Positions 36,892 through 46,105 are shown, numbered from the stretch's first letter. The stretch: 64,000 nt of DNA from WTKD01 sp965243525 (GCA_965243525.1 OZ251568.1:1488001-1552000), one strand, 5' to 3'. Made by a program: numbers and translations. Notes: generated by a model from the sequence alone, not told the origin.

Positions 36892-38304
36892 TTATTGTTG
36901 CCAGGCAAGCCTTGGCCATATCCCTGCGCCAAGCCAACGCCAGTCATCAGTGAAATTCCAACCAGAAAAATCACTTTGCTGTATCTCCCGACCACCACCA
37001 GAAGCCCCTGTGTACACTTGACCGTCTGTGTGGGTGTAGTAGGGGGTGATGTCTGTTGTTACTGACCCTTGATTGCCAATTATGCCCCCGAATCCCTGTG
37101 TTTGTCCGGTGAGTGCTGAGTCAAAATAACTACGTATAACTTCAACAGTTCCAGTGGCGCCGGAACCTATGTATATCTCTCCCACTAGTCCACCAATAGT
37201 GTTACTCCTTGTCGAGATCGCTCCGGTTGCATAACTGTTTGCAATAGTAATAGTTCCAATAGAGCTTCCTAAATATAGAAATCCCACCAATCCACCAGCA
37301 GGTCTTCCTGATATCGTTCCTGTCGTGTAGCTATTGGTAATGCTGCCAGCATCCATAGTTCCCACCAATCCACCAGTATTCTCTGAACCTCTTATATATC
37401 CACCTTCAACACCAACATGGCTAATAGCACCCTCACTCCGTCCTGCGAGCACTCCTGTAAAATATCCTCCATTTACACTGGGATTGTTTGTATCTCCCGA
37501 TGCAAGAATGAGTTTCAGATTGCGCACCGCAGCTCCTGATCCAATATACCCAAAGAACCCTATATTATGATATCCTTGATTTTTTGCTATCCTCAGATTG
37601 CTAATGGTCTTGCCACTGCCTTCAAAGATTTTATTAAAAGATGTTCCATTATAATCCACTGTTTGAGGGCTCGTATCTGGTGCTATCGGTTCAAAATTGT
37701 TTTTCAAGGTGATGTCATTCACAAGAACAAAGTTCTCCCCAGGATTAACACGCACATACTCAAAATTTGCCTCGGCAAAAATAGCAATTGCATCTGCAAT
37801 ACCGCCATTTCCATCATCAATATATTGCGTATCGTCAGTAGCTGATGTTGCCGTTGACAGCTTCGTTGGTGTTAGTAAAAGATAGTCCTGAGATCTGCCT
37901 GCTTCTGCCACGGTGATTGTTGTAAACGATGGATTAAATGTAAAAGACACCACTGGTCCATCGTATGTTTGACCGCCAACGGTGAGTTGTGCTGCCTGAG
38001 GGATCTCTACTTCCACCAAGACATCGGTTACATTTGGTATAATCTTATCCAGATGAATGCGTTTCCTTTGTTCATCTATCTCTGCTTCCATTGTGAATGC
38101 ATAATTTCCTTGATAATGCCTTGTCTCAAATGGACCAAAAGAAAATGATAAAATGACTGGATTTACACCTGGCAAACTCTGCCTTGATGTATCAATTTTA
38201 TTACAACTGCTGACTGCAATACTGATTACCATTACTAATGCTCCATAGAACAAAAAATGTAGTTTCAAGGATGGTTTTTCTTTTTTTGTATAATAATTGT
38301 TCAT
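36892..38304 (-). CDS. GLUG-repeat lipoprotein A4
   Basis: 470 residues. Lipobox VSSC, C34. Beta-sandwich (SFSFGPFETRHYQGNYAF), then the beta-helix entry (LVNDITLKNNFEPIAPD, IFEGSGKTISNL) and about four GLUG repeats (GGLVGTMDAGSITNSYTTG). The C-terminal tail is shortened between the W-rich elements (WNFTDDWRWLGAGIWPRLAWQQ), lacking the GNEDIWYFP segment of A1 and A3. Monocistronic with its own promoter. Confidence 0.85.
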   Translation of the reverse strand: MNNYYTKKEKPSLKLHFLFYGALVMVISIAVSSCNKIDTSRQSLPGVNPVILSFSFGPFETRHYQGNYAFTMEAEIDEQRKRIHLDKIIPNVTDVLVEVEIPQAAQLTVGGQTYDGPVVSFTFNPSFTTITVAEAGRSQDYLLLTPTKLSTATSATDDTQYIDDGNGGIADAIAIFAEANFEYVRVNPGENFVLVNDITLKNNFEPIAPDTSPQTVDYNGTSFNKIFEGSGKTISNLRIAKNQGYHNIGFFGYIGSGAAVRNLKLILASGDTNNPSVNGGYFTGVLAGRSEGAISHVGVEGGYIRGSENTGGLVGTMDAGSITNSYTTGTISGRPAGGLVGFLYLGSSIGTITIANSYATGAISTRSNTIGGLVGEIYIGSGATGTVEVIRSYFDSALTGQTQGFGGIIGNQGSVTTDITPYYTHTDGQVYTGASGGGREIQQSDFSGWNFTDDWRWLGAGIWPRLAWQQ

Positions 38305-38326
38305 CTATACCTCTTTACATTAGGAT

Positions 38327-38355
38327 AGTATACAAGGCTACAGCTGCAGAAACAA
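38327..38355 (-). promoter_or_regulatory. Promoter of GLUG gene A4
   Basis: On the minus strand TTGTTT (38355-38350), 17 bases, TATACT (38332-38327). Confidence 0.65.
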
Positions 38356-38420
38356 CTATTATATTAATAATCTCTATTTTCATCGCAGAAGGGCATGGTG
38401 TCGTTCTGCCTGAATACTAC

Positions 38421-38448
38421 AAGCCTCCTCTTGAAAGAGAGAAGGCTT
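38421..38448 (-). terminator. Terminator of GLUG gene B1
   Basis: AAGCCT (38421-38426) and AGGCTT (38443-38448) with inner CTCTT/AAGAG pairing; TATTCAGGCAGAACGA follows on the minus strand. Confidence 0.65.
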
Positions 38449-38475
38449 GTTTTATGTTTTTACAAATTGTTGGGG

Positions 38476-39555
38476 TTATTGTTGCCAGGCAAGTCGTGGC
38501 CACATCCCGTCACCAGACCAATGCCAGTAATCAGTGAAATCCCAATCAGGAAAATCACTTTGTTGTATCAAACCACCGCTGCCATCGGCTGCTTTATACA
38601 CTTGACCGTCTGTATGGGCGTAGTAGGGGGTGATGTCTGTTGTTACTGATCCTTGATTGTCAATTATGATCCCAGTTCCTTGCGATTGTCCAGTAAGAGT
38701 CGCATCAAAATAGGTGTTTATAGTTTCCAAATTTCCAGTGACACCGGGCTGTATAGATCCACCTCCCGCCAATCCACCAAGAGAAGTAGGACTTGGTCCT
38801 GATACTGCTCCTGTTGCATAGCTATTTTCAATGGTGACATTTCCAGTAGTGTGTATACCTACATTTCCCACCAGTCCACCAGTAGATACAGAGAATCCTA
38901 TCACTGCTCCTGTTGCATAGCTATTTTCAATGGTGACATTTCCAGTAGTACTTATATCTACATTTCCCACCAGTCCGCCACCATCGCCTTGTATCGTTGC
39001 TGTTGCATAGCTTGCGATGATGCTGCCATCGATCATTCGTCCCACCAATCCGCCGGCGATAAATCCGCTGAGTCTTCCTCCTTCAACACCAACATTGCTA
39101 ATCACACCTGCACCCTGTCCAGCAAGTGCACCTACGTAGGATGCTCCCTCTATGCTTGGGACAGTTTCACCTCCATCGGCAAGGATGAGCTTCAGGTTAC
39201 GTACCTCTCCTCCTGCTCCTATAGCCCTAAAAAACCCTATATCATCCTCCCCTGGTTTTATAATTTTAAGATCTCTGATTGTTTTACTATTGCCTTCAAA
39301 AGTTCCCGCAAACGGTGTGGTAGGATCCCCTATTGGTTCAAAATTTTCAGTCAAAGTGATATCATTCACAAGAGCAAAGTTTCCAGTGAGATCAGCGCGT
39401 ATCTTCTGAAAATCTTCTTCGGTGGAAATCTTAACATAATCATCAAATAGACCTACTCCATTACAGCTGATGACTGCAATACTGATGACCAGGGCTGCTA
39501 TTGCAAAGAGCACTCGGCTCGATTGTTTCTTTTGTGTTCTGTTAGAATGTTTCAT
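38476..39555 (-). CDS. GLUG-repeat lipoprotein B1 (short form)
   Basis: 359 residues. Subfamily B start (MKHSNRTQKKQSS) and lipobox VISC with C31. There is no beta-sandwich: a short stretch (YVKISTEEDFQKIRADL) leads directly into the beta-helix entry (NFALVNDITLTENFEPIGD). About five GLUG repeats, two of them near-identical at DNA level (GNVTIENSYATGAV occurs twice). Tail GDGMWPRLAWQQ. Ribosome binding site GAGGAGA. The short form suggests a lipoprotein whose helix sits close to the membrane. Confidence 0.85.
   Translation of the reverse strand: MKHSNRTQKKQSSRVLFAIAALVISIAVISCNGVGLFDDYVKISTEEDFQKIRADLTGNFALVNDITLTENFEPIGDPTTPFAGTFEGNSKTIRDLKIIKPGEDDIGFFRAIGAGGEVRNLKLILADGGETVPSIEGASYVGALAGQGAGVISNVGVEGGRLSGFIAGGLVGRMIDGSIIASYATATIQGDGGGLVGNVDISTTGNVTIENSYATGAVIGFSVSTGGLVGNVGIHTTGNVTIENSYATGAVSGPSPTSLGGLAGGGSIQPGVTGNLETINTYFDATLTGQSQGTGIIIDNQGSVTTDITPYYAHTDGQVYKAADGSGGLIQQSDFPDWDFTDYWHWSGDGMWPRLAWQQ
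38811..38962 (-). repeat. Internal ~99-base direct duplication in B1
   Basis: The segment beginning TGCTCCTGTTGCATAGC near 38806 recurs near 38905, each followed by TATTTTCAATGGTGACATTTCCAGT. Both encode a GNVTIENSYATGAV unit, so one GLUG repeat was copied recently. Confidence 0.75.
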
Positions 39556-39806
39556 AATTTGTCTCCTCTATTACTAACTATACTATATATATGCATATGT
39601 GGTGATAAAGACAAGGGTATTCGCAATTTTTACATAGGTGAATTCGAGGGTGGGAGAGGCAAGAGGCAGATCATGACGAAGAGTGTTCTACAACAAAATT
39701 CACAATCTTATTTGAACCAGGATGCAGCGACGTATCGTTTTGCTTGGATGCTAAAATCCCCTCTTTCCAAGAGGGGATTGGTTCATGATCTTATAAATTG
39801 TTGGGG
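39556..39806 (-). repeat. Duplicated intergenic spacer, copy 1 (promoter of B1 and terminator of B2)
   Basis: 251 bases. Promoter of B1 on the minus strand: TTGTCT (39614-39609), 17 bases, TATATA (39591-39586). The middle (ATGACGAAGAGTGTTC, ACAACAAAATT) recurs in the next two spacers. No gene is seen. Confidence 0.7.
39755..39779 (-). terminator. Terminator of GLUG gene B2
   Basis: AATCCCCTCTT (39755-39765) and AAGAGGGGATT (39769-39779), 11 perfect pairs around a three-base loop; the same stem occurs after plus-strand gene C1. Confidence 0.8.
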
Positions 39807-41375
39807 TTATTGTTGCCAAGCAAGTCGTGGCCACATTCCGTCACCAGACCAATGCCAGATATCTTCATTACCATCAGTAGAATTACCAATGAAGTCCCAG
39901 CCAAGAAAATTACTTTGTTGTATCAAATCACCGCTACCGAAGGCTTTTATATACACTTTTTGATTGCCCACATAGGTGTGATAGGGGGAGATGTCTATTG
40001 TTGCTGATCCTTGATACCCTGTGGTTCCAACTCCCGGTATTTTTGCATCAAAGTCTCCTGTTTGTTGTTTGGTAGCCGTTGGATCAAAATAATTGGCGAC
40101 TATTCTACGAACAGAGGAATCATTGGATATAGCTATACTTCCAATCAATCCACCAACATGGTCAGCTCCCGTTACTGCTCCTGTTGCATAGGTGTTTTCA
40201 ATTCTCCGCGATGCAGACTCGTAAACACTATCCCCAATCAGCCCACCAACATTGGTAGTTCCCGACACAGTTCCCGTTGCATAACTGTCTCTAACCACAC
40301 TATCGTTGAAAACCCCTATTAGGCCACCAACAGATTGGTTAGCTTCTACTGTTGCTGTTGCATAGCTTGCGGTGATGCTGCCATCGACCATTTGTCCCAC
40401 CAGTCCACCAACACTATTGGTGCCTTCTATATATCCTCCTTCAACCCCAACATTGCTAATAGAACCCCCATGCTTTCCTGCGAGTGCACCTACGTAGTAA
40501 TGTCCCTCTATACTGGGGTTGTCTACATCTCCATCGGCAAGGATGAGCCGCAGGTTATGTACCTCTCCCCCTGCTGCTATAGCTCCAAAGAATCCTATAG
40601 AACTCTTCTCTGGCTTAGCTATCTTCAGATTGCTGATAGTCTTCCCATTGCCTTCAAAAATTCCGGTAAATCTAGTGGTGAAATCTCCTATTGGTTCAAA
40701 ATTTTCAGTCAATGTGATATCATTCACAAGAACAAAGTTTTCAGTGAGATTATTGCGTACATATTCAAAATTTGCTTCTGCAAAGATAGAAATTGTATCT
40801 ACAGAGGTACCAAAGCTACCCAGCGTAAATACTAGAGCCTCACCAACAACTGATTCTCGTCTTATCGTCACAGGAAGGGTATACAATTCCGGATCTCCTG
40901 TTCCTTCTATACGTATCTCTGTAAGCGATGTATCAAAATCAGTAATAGATACCATTGGTCCATCATATGTTTGTCCATCAATGGTGAGTCTCGCTCCTTC
41001 AGGTATCTCTATTCTCACCGGAATATCGGTTACATCTGGTAGCTTTTTATCAAAGCTAATGCTCTTAGTTTGTTCATCTACCTCTGCTTCCATTGTGAAT
41101 GCATAATCGCCTTGATACGGCGCTGTTTCAAACGGACCAAAAGAAAAATTATAAATGACCGAATCTATATCCGGTTCTATATTCTCATCCGGTTCTATAT
41201 TCTCATCCGATTCTATATCCCTATCCGGAGTTATATCCCTATCCGGAGTTATATCCCTATCCGGAGCTATACCCCCATCAGTACAGCTGATCACTGCAAT
41301 ACTGATCACTAGGGCTGCTATTGCAAAGAGCACTAGGCTCGATTGTTTCTTTTGTGTTCTGTTAGAATGTTTCAT
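39807..41375 (-). CDS. GLUG-repeat lipoprotein B2 (long form with acidic hexapeptide repeats)
   Basis: 522 residues. Subfamily B signal with lipobox VISC, C31, but unlike B1, B3 and B4 it carries a beta-sandwich (NFSFGPFETAPYQGDYAF). Residues 38-71 are about five and a half copies of an acidic six-residue unit (PDRDIT, PDENIE) between lipid anchor and sandwich. The beta-helix (LVNDITLTENFEPIGDF) has about five GLUG repeats, some as GGLIG. Tail GDGMWPRLAWQQ. It combines a B-type signal with an A-type body, another sign of segment exchange. Confidence 0.85.
   Translation of the reverse strand: MKHSNRTQKKQSSLVLFAIAALVISIAVISCTDGGIAPDRDITPDRDITPDRDIESDENIEPDENIEPDIDSVIYNFSFGPFETAPYQGDYAFTMEAEVDEQTKSISFDKKLPDVTDIPVRIEIPEGARLTIDGQTYDGPMVSITDFDTSLTEIRIEGTGDPELYTLPVTIRRESVVGEALVFTLGSFGTSVDTISIFAEANFEYVRNNLTENFVLVNDITLTENFEPIGDFTTRFTGIFEGNGKTISNLKIAKPEKSSIGFFGAIAAGGEVHNLRLILADGDVDNPSIEGHYYVGALAGKHGGSISNVGVEGGYIEGTNSVGGLVGQMVDGSITASYATATVEANQSVGGLIGVFNDSVVRDSYATGTVSGTTNVGGLIGDSVYESASRRIENTYATGAVTGADHVGGLIGSIAISNDSSVRRIVANYFDPTATKQQTGDFDAKIPGVGTTGYQGSATIDISPYHTYVGNQKVYIKAFGSGDLIQQSNFLGWDFIGNSTDGNEDIWHWSGDGMWPRLAWQQ
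41163..41264 (-). repeat. 18-base tandem repeats encoding PDRDIT/PDENIE units in B2
   Basis: About five and a half imperfect units, based on TATCCGGAGTTATATCCC and TCTATATTCTCATCCGGT. In-frame copy-number change would alter linker length without frameshift. Confidence 0.85.
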
Positions 41376-41627
41376 AGTCTTACTCCTCTATTTACTAACT
41401 ATACTATATATATATATATGCATATGTGGCGATAAAGACAAGGGGGGTTCGCAATTTTGACATAGGTGAGTTCGAGGGTAGGGCATGCAAGAGACAGATC
41501 ATGACGAAGAGTGTTCTACAACAAAATTAACAATCCAAGGATGCAATGACGTGTCATTCTGCCTGAATACTAAAAGCCTCCCCTTGGAAGAGAGAAGGCT
41601 TGTTTTATGTTTTTACAAATCGCTGGA
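41376..41627 (-). repeat. Duplicated intergenic spacer, copy 2 (promoter of B2 and terminator of B3)
   Basis: 252 bases. Promoter of B2: TTGTCT (41441-41436), 17 bases, TATATA (41418-41413). Terminator of B3: AAGCCT (41574-41579) with AGGCTT (41596-41601), then TATTCAGGCAGAATGA. No gene is seen. Confidence 0.7.
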
Positions 41628-42878
41628 TTATTGTTGCCAAGCAAGTCGTGGCCATTCACCGACTTGCATTATCCAAGTGTCTGTGAAATCCCAACCAGGA
41701 AAATGAGTTCGCTGTTCTATCAAAACACCATTACCAGAGGCTGCTGTGTACACTTTTTGATTGTCTGCATACGTGTAATAAGGATCAATTCCTGTTGGAT
41801 CAGGAATATTCCCAACTCCTTGTGATTGTCCGGTAAGAGCCGCATCAAAATAGGTGTTTATAGTTTCCAAATTTCCAGTGACACCGGACTCTAACAATAC
41901 ATATCCCACTAAACCACCAACATTTCCGCGTCCCGTTACTGCTCCTGTTGCATAGCTTGCGGTGATGATGGTGCTTCTGCCCGATGTCCGTCCTACCAGT
42001 CCGCCGGCAGCATATCCACTATCAACATTTCCTGTTGCATAGCTTGCGGTGATGCTGCCACCGCCCAGGTCTCCCATCAGTCCGCCGGCAGCATATCCAC
42101 TATCAACATCTCCTGTTGCATAGCTTGCGGTGATGCTGCCAGAGTTCATTTCTCCCACCAATCCACCGGTCTCGACATCTCTATTCGGTGCCGATACCTT
42201 TCCTGTTGCATAGCTGTTATCAAGGGTGCCACTAGCCATAATTCCTACCAGTCCACCAATCGCAGAACCAGAACTACCAGTTAATGACACGACATCTCCT
42301 GTTGCATAGCTTGCGGTGATGCTGCCATCGGCCGTTCGTCCCACCAGTCCACCAACACTATTGGTGCCTTCTATATATCCTCCTTCAACCCCAACATTGC
42401 TAATAGAGTCCCCCTGATTCCATCCTACGAGTGCACCTACGAAGTAACGTCCCTCTATACTGGGACTGTCTGCATCTCCATCGGCAAGGATGAGCTTCAG
42501 GTTGCGTACCTCTCCTCCTGCTCCTATAGCTCCAAAGAATCCTATATGACCCTCCCCTGGTTTTATAATTTTAAGATTGCTGATAGTCTTCCCATTGCCT
42601 TCAAAGGTCCCCGTAAAGGGAGTTCCAGAATGAGTAGGTGTTAAGCCCGTTCCTATCGGCTCAAAATTTTCAGTCAATGTGATATCATTCACAAGAGCAA
42701 AGTTTCCAGTGAGATCAGCGCGTATCTTCTGAAAATCTTCTTCGATGGAAATCTTAACATAATCATCAACTAGACCTACTCCATTACAGCTGATGACTGC
42801 AATACTGATGACCAGGGCTGCTATTGCAAAGAGCACTAAGCTCGATTGTTTCTTTTGTGTTCTATTAGAATGTTTCAT
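41628..42878 (-). CDS. GLUG-repeat lipoprotein B3 (short form, seven repeats)
   Basis: 416 residues. Lipobox VISC, C31; no beta-sandwich. YVKISIEEDFQKIRADL leads into the beta-helix (LVNDITLTENFEPIGTG). About seven GLUG repeats, with two adjacent ones nearly identical (GDVDSGYAAGGLMG and GNVDSGYAAGGLVG). Tail QVGEWPRLAWQQ, slightly different from its neighbours. The start codon region is the same as in B1. Likely a surface adhesin of variable repeat number. Confidence 0.85.
   Translation of the reverse strand: MKHSNRTQKKQSSLVLFAIAALVISIAVISCNGVGLVDDYVKISIEEDFQKIRADLTGNFALVNDITLTENFEPIGTGLTPTHSGTPFTGTFEGNGKTISNLKIIKPGEGHIGFFGAIGAGGEVRNLKLILADGDADSPSIEGRYFVGALVGWNQGDSISNVGVEGGYIEGTNSVGGLVGRTADGSITASYATGDVVSLTGSSGSAIGGLVGIMASGTLDNSYATGKVSAPNRDVETGGLVGEMNSGSITASYATGDVDSGYAAGGLMGDLGGGSITASYATGNVDSGYAAGGLVGRTSGRSTIITASYATGAVTGRGNVGGLVGYVLLESGVTGNLETINTYFDAALTGQSQGVGNIPDPTGIDPYYTYADNQKVYTAASGNGVLIEQRTHFPGWDFTDTWIMQVGEWPRLAWQQ
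42001..42141 (-). repeat. Recent 81-base direct duplication in B3
   Basis: The 60 bases beginning CCGCCGGCAGCATATCCACT at 42001 recur at 42082 with one change. 81 bases equal 27 codons, one GLUG unit, so this is a whole-repeat duplication. Confidence 0.9.
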
Positions 42879-43130
42879 AATTTGTCTCCTCTATTACTAA
42901 CTATACATATATGCATATGTGGTGATAAAGACAAGGGTATTCGCAATTTTTACATAGGTGAGTTCGAGGGTAGGGCATGCAAGAGGCAGATCATGACGAA
43001 GAGTGTTCCACAACAAAATTAACAATCTTATTTGGAACAAGGATGCAATGACGTGTCGTTCTGCTTGGATACTAAAAGCCTCCTCTTGGAAGAGAGAAGG
43101 CTTGTTTTATGTTTTTACAAATTGTTGGGG
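42879..43130 (-). repeat. Duplicated intergenic spacer, copy 3 (promoter of B3 and terminator of B4)
   Basis: 252 bases. Promoter of B3: TTGTCT (42934-42929), 17 bases, TATATG (42911-42906). Terminator of B4: AAGCCT (43076-43081) with AGGCTT (43098-43103). Same layout and length as copies 1 and 2. No gene is seen. Confidence 0.7.
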
Positions 43131-44249
43131 TTATTGTTGCCAGTCAAGCCTTGGCCACATTCCGTCACCAGACCAATGCCAGAAATAAATGAAACTCCAA
43201 TCATCAGGAAAATCACTTTGTTGTATCAAACCACCGCTGCCATCGGCTGCTTTATACACTTGACCGTCTGTGTGCGTGTGAAAAGCGGTAACAACTGGTA
43301 GTGTTAGGCCTGTTTGTGTATTAGCAAGATTGAACGCTGGGTGTTCTGGTCCGCCTGGATTTGTACCTTGTGCATCAAAATAATTGGCGATTATTTCATC
43401 GGCAGAGAGATTAGTTAAGATAGATATCTCTCCGATCAATCCACCAACTTGGTCATCTCCCGACACTGCTCCCGTTGCATAGGTGTTTTTAACTCTCCGA
43501 TTCCCACCATCGTACTCACTAGCCCCACTAGCCTCAATCGCCCCAATCAGCCCACCAACTCGCTCAGTTCCCGATACTGCTCCCGTTGCATAACTGTTTC
43601 TAACCACACCCCCATTGTGAAACCCTACTAGGCCACCAACCTGATTAGGTCCTTCTACTGTTGCTGTTGCATAGTTGCCGGTGATGATTGAGCTGTTTCC
43701 TGATGTTTCCCCCGCCAATCCACCAACGTTATGAGAGTTGCCTTTCACATATCCTCCTTCAACACCAACATTTCTAATCAGGCCCTTGTTCGATCCGGCA
43801 AGTGCACCTACGTTTTGGTTTCCTTCTATACTTGGATTGCCTGCGCCTTCATCGGCAAGGATGAGCCGCAGGTTACGTACCCCTCCTCCTCCTTCTCCTA
43901 TAGCTCCAAAGAATCCTATATAGTTCTCCCCTGGTTTTAGTATCTTCAGATTGCTGATTGTTTTGTAACGACCCACAAAGGTCCCGGTAAATCTAGTGGC
44001 GAAATCTCCTATTGGTTCAAAATTTTCAGTCAATGTGATATCATTCTGAAGAACAAAGTCTCCAGCGAGATTATCGCGCATCTTCTGAAAATCTTCTTCA
44101 GTGGAAATAGGAACGTAGTTCTCAAATGGAACTGCTTCATTTAGACCTACTTCATTACAGCTGATGACTGCAATACTGATGACTAGGGCTGCTATGCAAT
44201 AGAGCACTCGGCTCGATTGTTTCTTTTGTGTTCTATTAGAATTTTTCAT
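43131..44249 (-). CDS. GLUG-repeat lipoprotein B4 (short form)
   Basis: 372 residues. Lipobox VISC, C31; no beta-sandwich. YVPISTEEDFQKMRDNL leads into the beta-helix (LQNDITLTENFEPIGDF, GTFVGRYKTISNL). About five GLUG repeats (GGLVGFHNGGVVRNSYATG, GGLIGAIEA). Tail GDGMWPRLDWQQ. It is the most upstream gene of the eight-gene minus-strand array, divergent from the peptide ABC operon. Confidence 0.85.
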   Translation of the reverse strand: MKNSNRTQKKQSSRVLYCIAALVISIAVISCNEVGLNEAVPFENYVPISTEEDFQKMRDNLAGDFVLQNDITLTENFEPIGDFATRFTGTFVGRYKTISNLKILKPGENYIGFFGAIGEGGGGVRNLRLILADEGAGNPSIEGNQNVGALAGSNKGLIRNVGVEGGYVKGNSHNVGGLAGETSGNSSIITGNYATATVEGPNQVGGLVGFHNGGVVRNSYATGAVSGTERVGGLIGAIEASGASEYDGGNRRVKNTYATGAVSGDDQVGGLIGEISILTNLSADEIIANYFDAQGTNPGGPEHPAFNLANTQTGLTLPVVTAFHTHTDGQVYKAADGSGGLIQQSDFPDDWSFIYFWHWSGDGMWPRLDWQQ

Positions 44250-44287
44250 AATTTGTCTCCTCTATTACTAACTATACTATTACTATA

Positions 44288-44316
44288 TTTATATGCATAT
44301 GTGGCGATAAAGACAA
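44288..44316 (-). promoter_or_regulatory. Promoter of GLUG gene B4
   Basis: On the minus strand TTGTCT (44316-44311), 17 bases, TATAAA (44293-44288); the same -35 and spacer type as B1-B3. Confidence 0.65.
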
Positions 44317-44467
44317 GGGTATTAGCAATTTTGACATAGGTGATCTTGAGGTTGTATGCATGCGAGATGTATATACCCCATATCTATAGAGGTGATTTTG
44401 CAACAATTGTCTTACACCTTTGAAGCACAGGTCCGGTGTTATCACGATGACCGCATCATTGTTGGGC

Positions 44468-44514
44468 TCGACGTTTACGGAATACCTATTATAGTGTACT
44501 CTGCTTATGGAGGA
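44468..44514 (+). promoter_or_regulatory. Putative promoter and ribosome binding site of the peptide ABC operon
   Basis: TCGACG (44468-44473), 16 bases, TATAGT (44490-44495), then GGAGGA at 44509-44514 placed for the ATG at 44518. The promoter match is moderate; the binding site is strong. Confidence 0.45.
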
Positions 44515-44517
44515 ATC

Positions 44518-46065
44518 ATGAAAAAAATTGTTCTCATATTATTATTAGTCAGCTCCGTTTTTGTATTTGCACAAAAGCGAGGCGGTGTACTGGTTTTTGC
44601 CAGAGGAGGAGATTCAGTCGGTTTGGACCCAGGACGTGAAACCGATGGAGAGTCTTTTTATGCAACCGTACAGATTTTTGATCGCCTGGTTGATTTCGAA
44701 CCAGGAACATCCATCATTCAACCGGGATTGGCTGAATCATGGAGTGTATCTCGCGATGGGTTAGAGTATACCTTTAAGCTTCGCAGAGGAGTCAGCTTTC
44801 ACGATAGAACCGAATTCAATGCAGATGCGGTTGTCTTTACTTTTGAACGAATGTTCAAAGAAGACAATCCATATCATCAATTTGGTCCGTGGAATTATTT
44901 TAACGCTACGATTGGAGACTCGCTCAAATCGGTAGAGGCGGTTGATAACTATACGGTGAAATTCACCTTGAAAACGCCGTTGGCACCCTTTGTCTCGATT
45001 CTTGCTATGGATTTTGCTTCAATTGTCTCTCCGGCGGCAGTTCGCAAGTATGGAGCGGATTTTTTCCGCAATCCGGTGGGGACCGGCCCCTTTGTTTTTG
45101 TTTCGTGGCAAAAAGATTCTCAAATCGTTTTTGTTCGTAACCGACGCTATTGGCGCGAACCACCATATGTAAATCGTTTGATTCTTCGAGTGATCCCCGA
45201 TGCAACGGCTCGTTTGCTTGCATTGCAAAAGGGTGAAGTTGATATCATCGATTTTCCTTCACCTGAAGACATCGCAAATATCTCACGAAACGACGAACTC
45301 CAACTTATTCAACAAGAAGGGTTCAATATCGGATATCTTGCAATGAACATTGAAAAAGAACCATTTGATGATGTTCGTGTTCGGCAGGCAATAAACTATG
45401 CCATTAACAAGGCAGACCTTATCAAGGGAGTTTATGGAAATTCAGGAGTACCTGCAAAGAATCCAATGCCACCAAGTCTCTGGTCATACAACGACAACAC
45501 GCGCACCTATGACTATAATCCGGAACGTGCACGTTTATTGCTGCGAAGAGCCGGATATCCAAACGGATTTTCAACCGATATTTGGGCCATTCCTGTTGTG
45601 CGTCCTTATATGCCAAATGGCCGCCGAGCAGCAGAAATCTTGCAAGCACAGTTGAAAGAAGTCAACATCGATGCTGAAATCAAAACCTATGACTGGGGAA
45701 CCTATCTCGACAAGGTTTTTGAGGGAGAGCATGGAATGGCGATGCTTGGATGGACTGGCGATTATGCAGATCCAGACAACTTTTTGTACACTTTGCTTTC
45801 TGAAAAAGCAGCTGAGAAACCAGCCTTGAACATCGCCTTTTGGCGTAACAAGGAATTTAACGATCTTATTCTTGCAGCGCAGGCAACAAGTGATCGTGCA
45901 GAACGAACCCGATTATATGAAGAGGCACAAGAAATCTTTGTCGCCGATGTTCCTTGGGTACCACTCGCACATTCAATTGTCTATGTTGCAGCTCGCTCAA
46001 ACGTACGAGGATTCAAATTGTATCCAACGGGCGAACGAGTATTTCGCGATGTTTGGTTTGACTAA
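44518..46065 (+). CDS. Dipeptide/oligopeptide ABC transporter, periplasmic binding protein
   Basis: Family 5 solute-binding protein, 515 residues. The start at 44518 (MKKIVLILLLVSSVFVFAQ) is fixed by GGAGGA and a clear signal peptide cleaved after VFA; a longer frame from 44356 has no support. No lipobox cysteine. Family landmarks are LAESWSVSRDGLEYTFKLR, GVSFHDRTEFNADAVVFTFER and VGTGPFVFVSW, then VRQAINYAINKADLI. It delivers short peptides to the DppBC pore encoded downstream. Confidence 0.93.
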   Translation: MKKIVLILLLVSSVFVFAQKRGGVLVFARGGDSVGLDPGRETDGESFYATVQIFDRLVDFEPGTSIIQPGLAESWSVSRDGLEYTFKLRRGVSFHDRTEFNADAVVFTFERMFKEDNPYHQFGPWNYFNATIGDSLKSVEAVDNYTVKFTLKTPLAPFVSILAMDFASIVSPAAVRKYGADFFRNPVGTGPFVFVSWQKDSQIVFVRNRRYWREPPYVNRLILRVIPDATARLLALQKGEVDIIDFPSPEDIANISRNDELQLIQQEGFNIGYLAMNIEKEPFDDVRVRQAINYAINKADLIKGVYGNSGVPAKNPMPPSLWSYNDNTRTYDYNPERARLLLRRAGYPNGFSTDIWAIPVVRPYMPNGRRAAEILQAQLKEVNIDAEIKTYDWGTYLDKVFEGEHGMAMLGWTGDYADPDNFLYTLLSEKAAEKPALNIAFWRNKEFNDLILAAQATSDRAERTRLYEEAQEIFVADVPWVPLAHSIVYVAARSNVRGFKLYPTGERVFRDVWFD

Positions 46066-46078
46066 TCAATAACCAATC

Positions 46079-46105
46079 AAGGAGTCTCCACTAGGAGGCT
46101 CCTTA
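46079..46105 (+). terminator. Hairpin between the binding-protein gene and dppB
   Basis: AAGGAGTCTCC (46079-46089) pairs with GGAGGCTCCTT (46094-46104), loop ACTA, followed by ATTTTA. Probably a partial terminator or mRNA stabiliser that keeps binding-protein expression above the membrane subunits. Confidence 0.7.

Noticed and set aside
39523..39963. Plus-strand frame spanning the B1/B2 spacer
   Set aside because: It runs through a terminator and antisense to two lipoprotein genes; the equivalent frames in the other duplicated spacers contain stops.
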